From contig JTDE01000751.1 of NCBI GenBank assembly GCA_014338405.1, positions 82,778 through 146,777 of the forward strand: a stretch of 64,000 bases of DNA. The letters run 5' to 3'. This DNA is from Paragonimus skrjabini miyazakii (taxonomy: Eukaryota > Platyhelminthes > Trematoda > Plagiorchiida > Troglotrematidae). The position numbers and the translations under genes were made by a program. Under the pieces are notes generated by a model. It was not told the origin of the DNA. It did not search any database and worked only from the letters and a program-made list of their open reading frames with translations. Positions 14,401 through 29,400 of the stretch are shown here, piece after piece (position 1 is the first letter of the stretch; every line of letters begins with the position of its first letter).

Positions 14401-17400
14401 AAAGTGCTATCACAGTCAAGGCTCACGCATCGGGACAGAAAAATGTCCTTCATAATGAGACAACTGTCAGATAGGTGGCAACAGTTAACGCCAGGTTCTT
14501 CGCATAAATGCGTCGTAGGTTTTTAGGGAACCTAGAACAGTCAGTAGACATAAATCCGTGACTGCGTAGGAGGACAGCCCTAGTCGAAGAATAGCGTTAC
14601 TCGATGAAGGAAATATAATACCACGAAAAGAGATGATCACAGGTGAATGAGGAACAGAGTTCATATCACAGCCCAAAATATGGAGGACTGACTGAATAGC
14701 GGCATTATGCGAGTCAGTCCCGTATTTCGCAATCTTGTCTGTCCAGGCTAATTGGCTTCAGTAATCATCCACTCTTCTGACGTCAAGCACCTTAGCAGCG
14801 TCGTCACGAACCACTATCACATCGGGTTTGATAAACGAGCTCGTCGTTGGTACTCGCAACTCCTCGAAGACTGTATAGCCCAATTTGCGCAGTCGCTTCG
14901 CCCGATCTTTAGCCACACGGTTGTGTCGGGCACAGCGCACGTCATGGGTGATCCAGCATGACTGTAGAATATGAGCAAGGCTTTCCGGTTGACCGCAGTT
15001 GCCACGGCAGAGAACTGAGTGGTCACTTTGGCCACCTAGTGAATTTCGGACTTTAGTCCGCAATAGCACGATAGCACGAATAAAGATTCTGGGGAAGATG
15101 CGATCCGGGTTAAGCAGCCAACGATTCGAGAGTGGAGAGCGTGACACTTCCTGAAGACCACAGCCATCAAGCGAATGGTAGAGTTTATCCATCCAAGCCA
15201 CATGGGCTTCCTCTTTGTTCGTCACCACTACACCCTAAACGCATACTGGGATGTTCATTTCCCTCAAGATAGGGCCAAACGAATTATCTTTGACCACATT
15301 CCGCAGAACTAGACATTGATTGGAGAGAAGTCTCTCCACTCGAGATTTACGCGAGATTGGAATAGTTGTAGACAAACTCGGGATGCTCAAACTGCCCAAA
15401 CGAATTGGGGCATGGATGTAGCTGATTGGTGTGTCTTTAAGAAGGCGAAGCCACTGCCGAACAAACTGGCGAATCGTACAGTCCAAGGCCTTGGGCGTGT
15501 TACGGTGGACTCGGCTCAATACTAACGAGTGATTCACCTTCGGGATCAGATGCTGTCTCAGGAGTACAAGACGTTGGCGTGGCTTCAAGGGCGCTTTGGT
15601 AGTTTCATCCAGCATCATACGAAGTTGCAGACAGTGGTTAGTGAATGCTTTACCCTTCCAGATGAACGGGATACCTAGATAGGTCCCCGTGTCGGAAGCG
15701 CCCAATGGAGTGGATAATGTCCGGGCCGAAGTGGATAGACTCATCGGAGATGGCAGTTACATTGTGTTTACGGTTACCACGGATGACCATGAGTTTAGTC
15801 TTATGCGTGTTGATCTTCAGTGCAGATAGTTTCAGGGCACTAGTGGCGGCTGCAAGCTTCTCAGGGACGCGTAGGATTCTCAGCTAGAAGGATCAGATCG
15901 TCGGCGCAAGCGAAACCACTAACCAGTGTGTCGTGGAACTGGTAGCCAAGCTCCGGTCGAGGTAGTGCTAACACCTAATCCATTGCTATGATGAATAGTA
16001 GTGGGGACTGTGGGTCACCCTGGCGAACACCACGCTGGGACCGGAGAACGGAGTCATTGAGCGTGACAGAAGCATTCATGTAGGATTCGGCAGTGTATGG
16101 TGATAGTAATAGCCACTGCCAATGTCTTCTTGGAGTCCATTTCCCAATAGTCTGCCTGCACTCAGATCGTATCGTGAACGCTCGGTATGAGTTAATCGCC
16201 TACAGTGCTTAAATGCTGATGCACACATTCAGTCTGATTTTTTGCTAGAATATGGACGGGCATAGAATCGGGTCCGTTTTTTCATGCACTTGTGTATGCA
16301 TTCGAAAATAGGGAGCGAACATTTGTGTATGTGTGACACACGTATGTTTCAGTGTTGATATTGGGTAAGGAAAACTGCGTTTGTTTCTGCGTAGTAGATC
16401 TAACGCCCAGTCAGTTAGCTGTTATATTAATGGAACTAAATTAACAGTTTAAAGACCGTGAACGTACTCATTTTTAGGCGGCTCTCTCAACAAACACCTT
16501 TTGCGACACGGCTGTGACGATTTACTTTATACCCTTGTCTTGGACCAACAGTTTAAAGGAACATGTTCTGGGTAACGAAGGACAGCGAGCGTGGGGGCGA
16601 ATTGTTATACTTTCCAAGGACCACATCCTGTCTCAGTACTTAAATTCCTGTTCGTCACTTATTGTGTGTATTGAATGGTGTTTTAGATAACGGTATTTTT
16701 TGTCCAGAAAGGAACGTCAGGTAACCAGGTAAGTGAGTTAAGTGTCACCGGGGCGTATAAAATGAAAATGGTTGCTGAAAACTAGTCTCCGTGTGCAACA
16801 TTTGTGCCGTATGTTTTTGTCTACGACCGTCACCATCCCCAGTTTCTACTACGTGTGGTGGAGTTTTAATACAATTGACGGAAATAACTGAAATGTGGCT
16901 GAAAACAATTAGCTTACTTTTCAAGACTGTAGTCTGTTAACTATAGGCAACCTTTTTTCCCCTACCAATCCGGGCAAACATCCATACTTCAGCGGAAGCC
17001 GTTTCAGTCATCCCTTATTCGAAAGGATAATTGCGACTGAATGTCATATCTAATAGTTAAGGCTATTGTTTTAATGGCAACTAAGGCCGGTGATTTATCT
17101 TACCTTACTTTTCTCCTCAGGTTTTGCACAACAAAATCCAAGCATGTTTGTTCACTTGTGATGAAGCGACCAAAGAGAGTAAGCACTTATATATGTATAT
17201 ATATAACTATTTATTGTCGTTGTTGTACATCGTTTTTGTTCATTAATTATGAACACGTTCTGTGATGTATTTATTTGTGGTGGTGATACGCTCGTGGATT
17301 TGTTTTGTTCTTTTCAAACATTATTTGAGCCTTCGGTGTCTAGGTTTGATTCGTCATTACGTTTGTTTCGTCACTGCAAACCAATCATCAGTAGAGCATG

Positions 17401-20400
17401 ATCGAGTAATGCTTTTCCGCGGATCACACTGGAATGAACGTCTGCTCATCATTGTTGTTTACCATAGGTTGTATCATGACGATCTGGTTATTTGCTTTGC
17501 AGACTGCTTATGAGTCCGAATGAGATAATGAATTCAGTTGAATTATCTGCCGTTATCTTATACTGTCGTAAGTCCCTTCCAGATGGTATCGCTGTCGTTA
17601 ACTGACATGTAGTGGGTGAACCTATCGTACGAGAATCTCATTGTTATTCTTCGTGGAGTTTTTGAATTTGCTTCTGAACATAAAACTTGAAGGCTGTTCA
17701 TGCATAGTAACACTACTTTTAACATAAGGGTTTACTACTGTAGATTCCGCTGTGCATTTCCAAATGATTAGCTACGGTCTAAAATCTCAATCAAGCATCG
17801 TACACGTATTTGTTTTCCGCGTCAATCTCTTGGTATGTAAACCGGTCCGTAAAAATATTTTAACTGTCATCTTTTTTACGTGAGCAATTGACCTCTGAGT
17901 AGGTTTGTGATTCTTTCACATTCGCCGCAATTCATGGCAAATGTCCTTCAGAATGGGCTACGTGCGCCCTTTCATTATATTTTAATTACACTACCTCAAT
18001 GTGCACCGATTTATTCGTATCAGTTGAGGTTCTCATTTTCAACTGAATTTTACTATTAATCTGTCTTTTCTAGGGCAGGCAAACGGGATTTTTTTTCCCG
18101 ATTTCCCAATTTCTGATACCGTCCAACATCGGGTTGGCAAACAGCTGCTTGCTGTTCATTCATTTTGACAGCATTTTTAACTTCATACGGATCTCTTTTA
18201 ACTTACGGTTTTATCTATCCTCTCTAGTTTCGCACACCGCGTAGTTAAACAGCTAAGGCCAGTTGGTGTTCAATCACATTTACAAGTTGTGGTAGACTAG
18301 TCTTTGTTGAAGTGGAATATCGTTTGTATTTTGGTCCCTATGCTTGATGCTAGAGCAGATTTCTCCTGGATCATATATCCATCCATAGTTTTTGTATCAT
18401 GTTGCAATTGATCCGTACGAGCCGCTTAAATCATTACTTATGTCCTTCACCGCACGGTACATTCATGCAATAAACGCATCGGTTCCGTGCCGTTCCGTTT
18501 CAGAATTACCAAGGAACCTTGGCGCATACACCGATCTGGTTCCTTTGGAAGCTATGCATCAACCACGCACATCCGTTACTTTTGGTCTGCCTTGTGTATG
18601 TTTCAAAGCATGGTCTCCTAGATTCAATCGACCGATGCTATTAAGACGTGTGCTGCTGCCGGTTGAACACGAGGCAGCTTTGTCTCCAGACGGCTACCTG
18701 TTGGCCAAACACTTGTCCGAATTGGATCACCCTGCTGTGGTTGGTTTTCGCGACGTTTTCTTCACCAACGCCTTCAATGATAATTGTGAGTTCCTGGTTC
18801 TGATTCTTGTTTCTGTTCGAATTATTGGGTCAGCCAGGATTCTTATGAACATGCTGACTGCGCTTCAGTTCCTGTACTGTGCTGTTCGCCCTAATAAAAA
18901 TGGACGTAAACAGTGTCACATGGTGTTTGTTCAAAGTTACACTTCTTGAGAAGCAGCCGGGTGTCCGGTTTTGTGCTTTAAACCATTCACGTTTAGATGG
19001 GCTTCTCGGCCGGCCACTTTCAGTCAGTAAACTCGAGTTTCGCACATCAGTAACCGAAAACTGCCCAATTAATTTAATGAATTTCATAATTTCATCAACT
19101 AAGTGGTCCTGATTTTGCGGTATTTGAGTGGGTTTTTTTGTTCTCGACATAGTCAGACAACATTTACATGATCTACATGCTAACAAGGCTGAGTGTTCAG
19201 CTGGTAATTTGATCATGTTTAATGCGACATCGTTGATATATTGGTCAACTTGGTCATCATCATCACCATCATCGACATCGTTAAAGACAACAATCCATCG
19301 GTGATTCACGCTGATGCCTAATTGCTATACGACAATGACGAAAATAGCAAGTCCCATCCAAAAAAAGAAGTGAAACGGAGAGGACGCAACTACTAAAAAC
19401 AATTGTCTATACGTAACCATTCAACATCAAGATGCCTTCACTTTACGAACAAAAAACCGAGCTACAAGTCAAAGTAAGACATCATCAGTAAGATGGCATC
19501 CTTATGGCTTTCACTTATCCGCGTTATTAGGCGCACTTACTTCAAAGACGACCTACACGCTACTGCACCTGAGTAGAAGCCATCTCACCTATAGCCTCCA
19601 GCCACTGAATTTGTGAGTTGCGAGAGCGCCAGCCCAGGAGACGAACCTGGGACGTATATGTTCTCATTTCCCGGTTGTGGAGAGAATATGCACTGCTGAT
19701 GAGCGGTAAGAAGAACGGTACTCGTGATTAACGCCTCTTCTCGAAAGGGATTGATAGAAAATTCCCTCTAAATGTGGAGCTGCGTTCCAGAAATTATTTT
19801 ACCATAGTTGACTTGACTATTCGAACATGTTCACCCCAGCACAATTATGGACGCAATTTGTCCTAAATGTTCTAAACTCTCCATGCCAGTGTCCACCAAT
19901 TTGTATCGTATCTTCGGCTGTTCCTTCTTGTAACCTGTAGTCTTGAACTGGAAAGGTGTGTCTAGTGACCGAATTAGTGTCTCCGCCTCAATTGTTCTAT
20001 GCTTTCTTGCCAGGTCTTTGTTTGATCACCACCTTACTTTCTCTGGTTGACTGCAGATTCTACTAGCCAACAATAACAGGCCTAGCGGTTGGATGGCGTA
20101 CGAATGGGACGCCACACGTGTTGCGTTCGACGCGAGAAGATCGTTTTGGAGTTCAAAATAACTAATTTTCTTATTTGCGTTCCTTATCAACTACTTAGAC
20201 GCGGAGTTCTAATCGTGCAACTTCGAATTATACCTAGTCTTTATCCAGCGTGCGACTAGTATGTCGGCGAATGCTTGCTGTTGTGAAAGGTAGACATCAA
20301 ACGAGTTTCCATTTGCGGAGACTGCCTCACGTTTCCGTTTCTTCCCAAACGAACAGTCGTAATCTGACTACTTCTATTCTACGGATGATCGACAGGCATC

Positions 20401-23400
20401 TTTCATTTGAGTATAAAAAGTGCCTAAGCTTTAGGGGAATCTGCAGATGAGATACAGCCGCCCCTGTTCGTGGAAACGTTTGCGTCCTATTCTACCGGGT
20501 AACTCAAATGGCGGGTGTTGTGATTGAGCAGGCCCGATTCGACAGCCAACGTTGTAACATCTGCGTGTTATTCTTTGTCCGTCTTATGTTTGAGATACTG
20601 TGTTTAAGGTAGGGGATCCGCAAGAGATTAAGCAACGCAAAGGAATATGGTTTGAAAACGAACCTTATGAACTTAATATCTACCGCGTCATTTTCTGTAA
20701 CACAGGGCAAGATTCAGCACGGTGAATTTGACCACATAATTCAACCGGTTATTGTTCGGAGTTGATAGAATTTCAAAGTTGAGATCATAGACCAAAATGG
20801 TAAAAATAAAAGTTGTAAATAAGCAGTGCGTTTCGTGTGCCCTTCAGGCATCCCAACTGCGTAGCTTGTATGAATGTATTCTCTTTCTTTGCTCGGGCAG
20901 TCTGTTTACAATGCCCACATTTAATGTAAGTGATCTGAACGATGATGGGTTGAGTGATGGATCATGAAGAGGAGTTCTTATAGTCGCGAGTATACAGGGC
21001 ACTGTTACCCCGGTACCTACCGGTCTATGTGTATATGTTCCAGAGCCCATTGTGCTTTTCTTCTTCGAAGGTCGGGTGAAGAATGAACACGGTTTTCTCT
21101 CACCTGTTTGAGTATCGACATGAGCACTGCGCAGATTATGTTGTATTAGTTCGCCTTTCTCCATCAACTAGTCAAGGGTAAAACTACATTTTTGAGAAAA
21201 AAACGATCTTAGGCGTTGGTTGTCACAGAAGCGGTTGTATACGAGAAACATCTCATACGGGTCATGCTGGTAACAGTGCAAACTAGGGTTCTTATGGAGT
21301 GCGGTGCGCTAAGGAAGAGAAGTTCCCATTGGTCAGTAGGCAACTTCCTAGTCTCAAGTACAAGGCATGACTCCAGACTAAACTCAACTTGGCTTCCTGG
21401 CTGGGGTCCGAAGGACCGATCAGCTTTGGTTAGGACGCTAATTTGGCGATGAATGGAAGTCAGTCGCGCTCGCCCTGCGAGTCTATGTGTATCGTCGTAA
21501 TTGTTCTTCATCCCTTCACACTTCCCTTTTTTTTTACCGTACGCATAAACTTTTTTCTTCTCATATCCTGCTACGCTTGCCATTCCGTGTGGTCATCGCT
21601 TGTTATATATATATATATAATATATATATATATATAATGCACTATTGCTTGAGGTAAATATTTGCCATCTTTCCCAACTCTCGGGGTGCTTCTATCTTGT
21701 CTCCTGATGAGTTCACTGATACTATGGGCCCCGCTTCAATTTAAACTCCGAACTTAACACATTTCCGGGAATACTTCTTGAAGTTCCAGTCTTTCGGGAA
21801 TCGATTGTTTGATCAGTTTCGTTCGTTGCCAACATATCTCTGTTTTCGGCTCTAAGCCGTACCCTTAAATATTATGGCTCAGGTGACCGTTGTTCTTAGC
21901 TGTCATCCACGGGCTCACAAATGAATACATACATGCATACATCAGAATTGAAAATAATAGAAATTCGTGAATAATTTTAAAAACGTAAACGATCTTGGGA
22001 ATATACAGATTTGGCACTGATTGCGACACCGTGATGTCCGACGGCTTCTCAGGGCAGCTGTTGGGATGACCACGCCGTCCCTAACCAGGCAGAGGGAACC
22101 TCTCAACCTTGCTTAACGAGAAGCTTGTGATTCCCTTAGCTCGTAATCATCTAATTGCTTGAGTGCCTTGTGATTTCTTCAAACCGTTATCAACCACGTT
22201 GAGCAGTGTGCCATGCGGCTGATGCTTTGTCTGCATGTCGAGTATGTGGCCCAGTGTACGTGGATTGCATTCTCGGTCGCAAACTTGGAGGTTGCTCACA
22301 TGCACGCCAATGGAGTGTCACGTTACTCATATTCAACTCATTTGATAAAAGTAAGTGGCGGAGAAAACATTAGTCGAATACCGAAAGCTTGCATTTATCT
22401 TCTGCACGATTAAGCCAAGTCTTCGATCCGTTGTTCCAGCTACAAAACACACATTATAAGTGCACATTTTGTGCACTGAAAATATTGACGAAGCCAGTCG
22501 ATTTCAATGGAACACGAAGCTGCTAATGGAAATTGTGAGAGCTCGTAGGAGCTGATACGCATGAGTCGATTCCGAATCATGGAGTTAAGATGACCTATAA
22601 AGTCCATCAAAAGATTGGGTTGGCTCTAATCGTATCGACGTAAGGTGTCATGACCATCGTGCAGTGCAGGCTTTACTTCCTAGTCAGGGTTCGGTGGTTT
22701 TTAATTGCCTGCGAGGTGCATCATTTATGCAAGCTCAGAATGCTGTTGTTCTTGTTGGTGTAAAACAGTATTTCCGAGATATGCCATCCGCTACATGGCT
22801 GTTACTTCCAGAGCGGTAAAATATATGTAAGAAATAGGAAACTGAAGTTATCCAACGCCTTGCCTTAAGGTTCGCCATCTTTTTTCTTTGCTGTCCACTA
22901 TGCATAAGAGCAACTGTACGTTGATCTGTGGTCATTTGAAAATAGTTATTCAAAAGATGTCTGTTTCCTCACTGCTTTAACGTCTGCGTGAGTAATCTAT
23001 TTTGGTTGGCAGTAATTTTCTTTTGAAAAATTGTCCATGGTCGCCACGATTGTTTTGTCCGGTGCATCTACCGCGATCATTAATCAAACAGCCGTTTTCG
23101 TTCCTCTTTCTGTGTTGTCAGAGTGACTGCACACCAATATTGGATGCAAGATACGCCGTGTTGTCTACGAAAAGTGTTGCTTTTGTTGATGAAGTGTGTA
23201 AGTACTGGGGAAGGCTTTTGATTTCACGTCGTGGGTCGGTGAAAGATAGGGTTTACTCTTTCAGTATCAGGTTTAATTGGCGCTTTCAAGACTGGATGAT
23301 CGAACTTTACTAGATTCATGTGCTTGTTTTCATTGTGCGTCAAATTGTGTTCTGGAGCGACACTGCAAAGCCTTCATAGCTTTTTATCTGGGTGTTTTCA

Positions 23401-26400
23401 ACTTCTGTCGAGAGCGATGACGTCGTCATCGACAAATGACTTTTCGTCTTTGTTATGGAATTGGTCGTCTTCCAGAATCAAAAAATCCTATCGGTAATAA
23501 AGAAGGATATTCTACAGAATTTGTAGCGGTTTATGCTGGCATCAAGAGCTTATTATCTTTGTCACGAATGGGAACCTGGTGATAACACTTTGAAGGTCCG
23601 AGGTGGTAAACACTGATCACTATCTAGATCATTGTATCGGTCCTCTAGTGTGCAGGTGAATCTTTATTTCCTGGTTGTAATTCCTGATTACTGTTCTTTC
23701 GTATTGATATTTCGTCTTGAGTTATATTTAGATCTGGTCGGTTCTCCTTTTCTTTCAATGCGTATAAAGCGTTCGTCTGCAGCTAAACAGTCTTTCAATG
23801 GCATGACGCTAAACTTGTTACCCGGGACCAAATTATCAAATAGCTGGTTGTTTCAGACAGGTGGCAACCACTCAACAAAAAAAGATAATGGCTTAGCCCT
23901 ATTTCCTTGGCTGGAAGTGGTGTTGCATTAAATTGCCCGAGTATGAATTTGATAATATGAAGACCCCTACCATTGTTTGTACAGAATTTTCATACTTAAT
24001 GGCTGTTGAGTGTTGCTGGATAATTCGATAGATACCCTTCGATTGAAAGATCTTTGATTTGGTTCTGCGAATGGTGCATCAATGAATGTATGGTTTTCAG
24101 TACCTCCAGTGTCCAATAGATCATGTAAAGACACTCCGTTTACGTTTATTCCTCTGCCGGCTCTTGTCAGACCTCGAGGCGCGCTAGCGAATGTCCGAAT
24201 CATAACGGAGTGCTTGCAAAACTTGTAAGCGTGAAAGTGATCTGTTTTCCCACTCGCTTTATATTCATACATTTGGCAGAACATTTAGGGGGTGTTGCAG
24301 CTCCGTGCATGCGAGGTGCTGCAGAAGACTTCAGTAGTCACCACGACTGTCGTTTTCTTTCACAGGAGAGTTGGATTTTGTCGCCCAAGTAGAGTCTTCC
24401 ATTGTAACGATGAATGTTTTTTGTGACCTACTTGCTTGATGGGGATTGCTTCTGAGTAAATTCCGAAAAGTTTTTTATCTAAATGCTGCTTACCGATTTA
24501 GCAATTTCTGTTCTAAAATCCGCAGGCATATTTCGTTTGACAGCGGCTCGCTGATAAAAGTTTCTTGGATCGTATCATCCTGTCACTAAGCCACCGTCAC
24601 AATGAGCAATTAAATGTCGGTATTGGATCCGACTGAAAAGTCTGTGGAAATGCAACAGCTGCGATCAGTTGCGAGTGATGTTAAATTTATGTAACTGTTA
24701 AAGTCTCTTACGACTGGTATGAGTTTCTGGAAAATCTGATCCTATCTGTTAGGTTTTCCGGTTGATGATTAGTAACTGGCTAATGTACTGTTTTTTTGGC
24801 GTACGTGCAATGTTTTCAACACGACGTTTGCAGTTTCAAATCTGATCGTAAACTGATGAGCCATGCTATTATTGAGAGTATTCGGCTTGTTCGGATTAAG
24901 TAATTCAGTAATTGCAAGGAAGGTACCATTTATTTGGGTGAGTTGGTTTCCATCAATTTTCTGATTATCCGTACCCAGCAGTATGCTGAACCCGATCATT
25001 ACTTTTGGATTGCTTTACAAATTGCCAATTAGCTAGTCCAAGTTCGTGACAGGCACAGACTTCTAATTTTGTTTGTTTTGGTCCATTCTATTGACTGTAA
25101 TGCTTTTTGTATCCTATCGGCTGTTCTTTTTGTATGGTTTTCCTCCGGCGATATTCTATTTATGACTGTTTGCTTTGGCTCCAGTGTGTACTTTTGTGTT
25201 TGATCTTTAACTAGTTTATTGCACTGTTGTGCCCGTCTTTATCATCACTTCACTTTGTTTTATCCGTCCAGCTGCTGTCCTCGTCTATGAGTATACACCG
25301 TGCTCATCTACCTTGCAACAGGCCCATATGAGCGATCCGATGAAGCTAACCAGCTTCAGTTCTCCTTTCAACATCAATCGCACAGTACGACCACACAGCT
25401 CTCTAAAGAGTACGTTCAATTTCGATTTTGCTTTATTTGTTTCATTGAGGTTTGTTTTGATACACTGATAAATACGTCCGTCTCAGTCAGACTGACCCCA
25501 ATTTACTTCCAAGGGACAAAATTGTTTTTTTATGCTCGACTGTTCGTACTTCCCGTGGTCTCGCGTTCGGATTTTGTTTATTGTTTACTTCAAACTCGTT
25601 CTATACTTCGGCGGAGCTTTTACTTGTGTTTTTATCACAGCTCCTTTCAGTGTTTCTAGCAGGTCACTTTCTTTGTGCAGAAATGACAGCCTTTCAATTA
25701 CGTATCAACTGTCACTCTAACCTTGTCGATTTTGTATGGGTCGGTGATCGTCAGACCACTTCTGTTCTTGTTAGGCTTTCATGGAACTGTAACATGCGTC
25801 TTGCATACTGATTTTTGCATCATCAAAGCGTGTTCTACTCCATGTATCCTGTGTCTGACTGTTTTCATGGTGATTCTGTTTGGCTGGCAGTGTCCATTGT
25901 TTCTCCGCATATAGCCTAGCTGAATGACATCTCGTGGTGCATCACTGATCGATCTAGGACAGTCGTTTGGCTGTTCTTGTGACTGGATGTTCTGTGGTGA
26001 TATTAAAAGTTAGGGCATATATTCCGATGTTTTTCTATTGCGAATCGCTCTAGGGCAAACTAATATCCCTCTCATGTGATAACGAGATTCTCCATCCTTC
26101 CATCGTTAATCTCGCGACACGGTACGGGCTGAAAATTATACTGCAGGAGTGATTACGGACCTCACTCTCTACGTAGCTTTTGAAACCGAATCCTTCCATT
26201 TTTCAGCTAACTTCGCACACATACTGCTTCAGGACGAAGACGTTCGTTTCCTCGTTTCTAGATTCTACCTTTACAATAATGTTCCCTTTTTACGCTTGTG
26301 GTTTTTGCGCACGTCGTATCAGCTCACACAAGTGGTAATTGGGGTACTGAAGTGGGAGCTGGTTCAAGACTGTCTCGATTCACGCGACGCTCGTTATTCT

Positions 26401-29400
26401 GTTTTTGCTATGCCAGATGGACCATCCGATTTGGGCATGCTTCCCGAATCTACCATCTGGTCCTATTTGGTTCAACTGACTCACGGAATCCGGTTCATTC
26501 ACCAACAAGTTCAGCGAGCCTGTGGCGTTCTTGATCCGACCAAAGTACTCATTCAGGATGGTACGCAGTAAGTTTGATCCCGTTGTTCGCTGTAACTTCG
26601 CTGTCGTGTTTTGGGATCGTTTACGAGGTTTGACTGTTTTGTTAACCCATGAAAGTACACATGATAAGTATTTACTTATAATCGTAAACCCTGTGGAAGT
26701 GTTATCGAACAAATTCTTGAAAGCTTGTGTAGTGCACGAAAGCGTTCCAAACCACCCAATTTCCTACAAGGTTTTTGTTAACTTTCCATTCACGGGACTT
26801 TGTAGAAAAACTACGTTTGACACGACCGTCTTTCTATAGTGAAAGTTAATTTTCGTCAACAGCAATTTTAAAGCGAAAAGACTCGTGCGAGACAGTGATA
26901 GACCACCTTGGATTAAGCACTTTGGAACAAAGCTAGCAAAAATTGAGGACTTATTTCCTCCTTCCTTTTTGTTGCTAAAGCGGACCTCCTTTACTTGTTA
27001 TTTATCGGGCGTTTTAATTCCCCACACTTAGTATTCCGCCAGCCTTACAAGAACACACTTTCGCTCTCCCTTACGATAAAAACTTCACCGATTTTCGAAT
27101 AGTTTTCCGGAAAACCTTCTCCTTTAAACCATTAACAAGCTGACGTTATATTTTCGAGAAGCGAAACTTGTGCTTTCCGCTCAGACTCCATCAATAAAAT
27201 AAATATCCAACCATTGAGACCTTCTAAATTGACTTTCTTTTCGTCATTAACGATAGCAGTGTTCCAAAAGACGCTCCGAACAACCTGCTGTTCTATCCAC
27301 CTCTATCGCTNNNNNNNNNNNNNNNNNNNNNNNNNNNNNNNNNNNNNNNNNNNNNNNNNNNNNNNNNNNNNNNNNNNNNNNNNNNNNNNNNNNNNNNNNN
27401 NNNNNNNNNNTAAGCAACTACGCATCAGCATCCGGTTTGGTACCTCACTGAGTAGTTGTCGAACAGAACGAGTGATCGGGCTGGTTTTTTTGGATGTGCT
27501 TCTCACTATCAAAGTGCTGCTTCAAGATGCTGGTTATCAAGTGCTGGGTTGTGGGTTTACCCATTGGGTAGCTGGTCTGTTTCTATGTTGGTTCGGTAAG
27601 GTTAACAGTAATGGTACAGTCACTACCCAACAATGTGGTGTAAAACCTGAAAACACCCTTACTTTTCTGACGTATGTCACTGTTCGTATATTTGATCAGC
27701 ATACTTTGAGGCCTTTTTGATCAGTGTTTTAATGTCTGTGGGTCATTATCATGAATTCTTCTATTAGCTGACTACGGCATCGTTTTTTGCCCCCAGCGCC
27801 GTTGCCGTTATTTTCACGGTCCATGCCACACTTAATATGTTATGGGTATCAGTTCCGGATAACAATCCAACTATTGTTTTTTCTCTTGACCTGGCGGGTT
27901 GTGTGGTATTCGTCTGTCACTAACCATCGGTTTTGGAATCTCTTTTTGTAGATTGTGCATTTCCACGCAAGGTGTCTCCGGCTGACTGTGTATATACTTC
28001 AGATTGAATTACTTATTATTGAAGCAATCACTTTGTTTGCATTATCTGCTGTTTCGCTGCTGCTCAACACGTCCTGACTGTGATTATTCACTTTTCGCCC
28101 CTTATGGAGATTCCTACAATCCTAAATTCTTCAATACGACTTAAGGCCCTGGGTATTTTTGCGGTTTACCATGCAGCCGATTATGGTTGTACCCAGTAAT
28201 TTACTGTTGTGCACACAAACCAACGGGCAGATAACAATAAAACGAATACAATCACGGCAGAGAAATTTACATACCAGTGGGTATAATGACTCGGGCTGTT
28301 GCCATTCCTGACGGTAGTCCGTAAACAAACAGATTAATAATTAAAGGTGTATGGAAGAGAAAAAACTAAACAGTGAACACTATTCGGACTCACCTGTCAG
28401 TTGCAATACACTGCCGTGCCAGAGAACGTTTCCAACCAGTAGTAAGGATGATCGGGCGGTTCCAACTCCACCAGGCGGCATTCTACAGCCTTGCTCGATA
28501 AGACTTTCTTAATCCTGAGTAGGTCATCGCTTATCCACTTGGCAGTCTCTTTCAACCTTCAACAGTATCTGTGCGGCAAACGCTCCGTCGGCATACTACT
28601 TGGACTGTACATTATCATTGCGTCAGTTGTAGGCCACAAATCTTTAAATTTATTACACATCGATGGGTTGTCAGGTCGCTCATGCAGTCTACTCATTTGA
28701 TGCAAACTAACTGTCGCAGACCGGTGATCGTTTATTGAGAGCTTCTGTTCCGTAGAGTATGAGTGAGTGCACACAAGCGTTGTAAACCCTATTGTACTTG
28801 AGCATCGAATCCCTTTGCGATGTCATAGATAACGAAGATTCGCGGTAGCCTTATGTGTCATCTATTCGTATTCGTCTTTTGAGATTGGTTATATCGATCA
28901 AACCTGACGAGAGCCTTCAGAATGAATCCGGAAACATCTCCGGCGTTGATTAGGCACGGTGAAACACGATCGGTTAACAGCACAGAGGCTATTGGAATCA
29001 GGCTATGTGATCCAGTATTATGTCATCAAAGGATGTTTGTTCAAGCGCTGTGTGAACCCTAGCGTTAGATCGACCCGATCGATGGCTAATCTGTACAGTC
29101 CAACCAACGGACGAACATGACGCAACGCATTAACAAGTGTTTGACGGATTATTTCGTTTCTCTGTAATAAGTCCGAACAACACTTTCACCTAACTTTCTG
29201 ACTCCCCTGCATGGTTGTGCTGACCTGAAGGTAAATTGTTGGACCATATTCACCTATATGTCTTCAGTTTAATATTTCCAACTCCCTGTGGTGGGTACTC
29301 GCCATACTGGACAAATAAAATTGTATGTGTATTGATCAGACGCTACCGATGCATCATGCCTGCGTTACCAATCCGATTCGTTACTCGCCATCATCGGATA

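Noticed and set aside
18389..18503. Longer PAN3 exon 4 starting at 18389
   Set aside because: The frame is open, but it adds about 38 residues with no PAN3 similarity, whereas the small exon at 17121-17178 plus the acceptor at 18504 gives the right phase and matching sequence.
18830..19309. 159-codon minus-strand ORF
   Set aside because: Starts in the LINE copy 3 tail and continues antisense into PAN3 intron 4; its Asp-rich start is just the translated (GAT)n repeat.
27214..27720. ORFs spanning the N gap
   Set aside because: The open frame exists only because N codons are not stops. The same applies to frames across 41780-41879 and 53659-53758.
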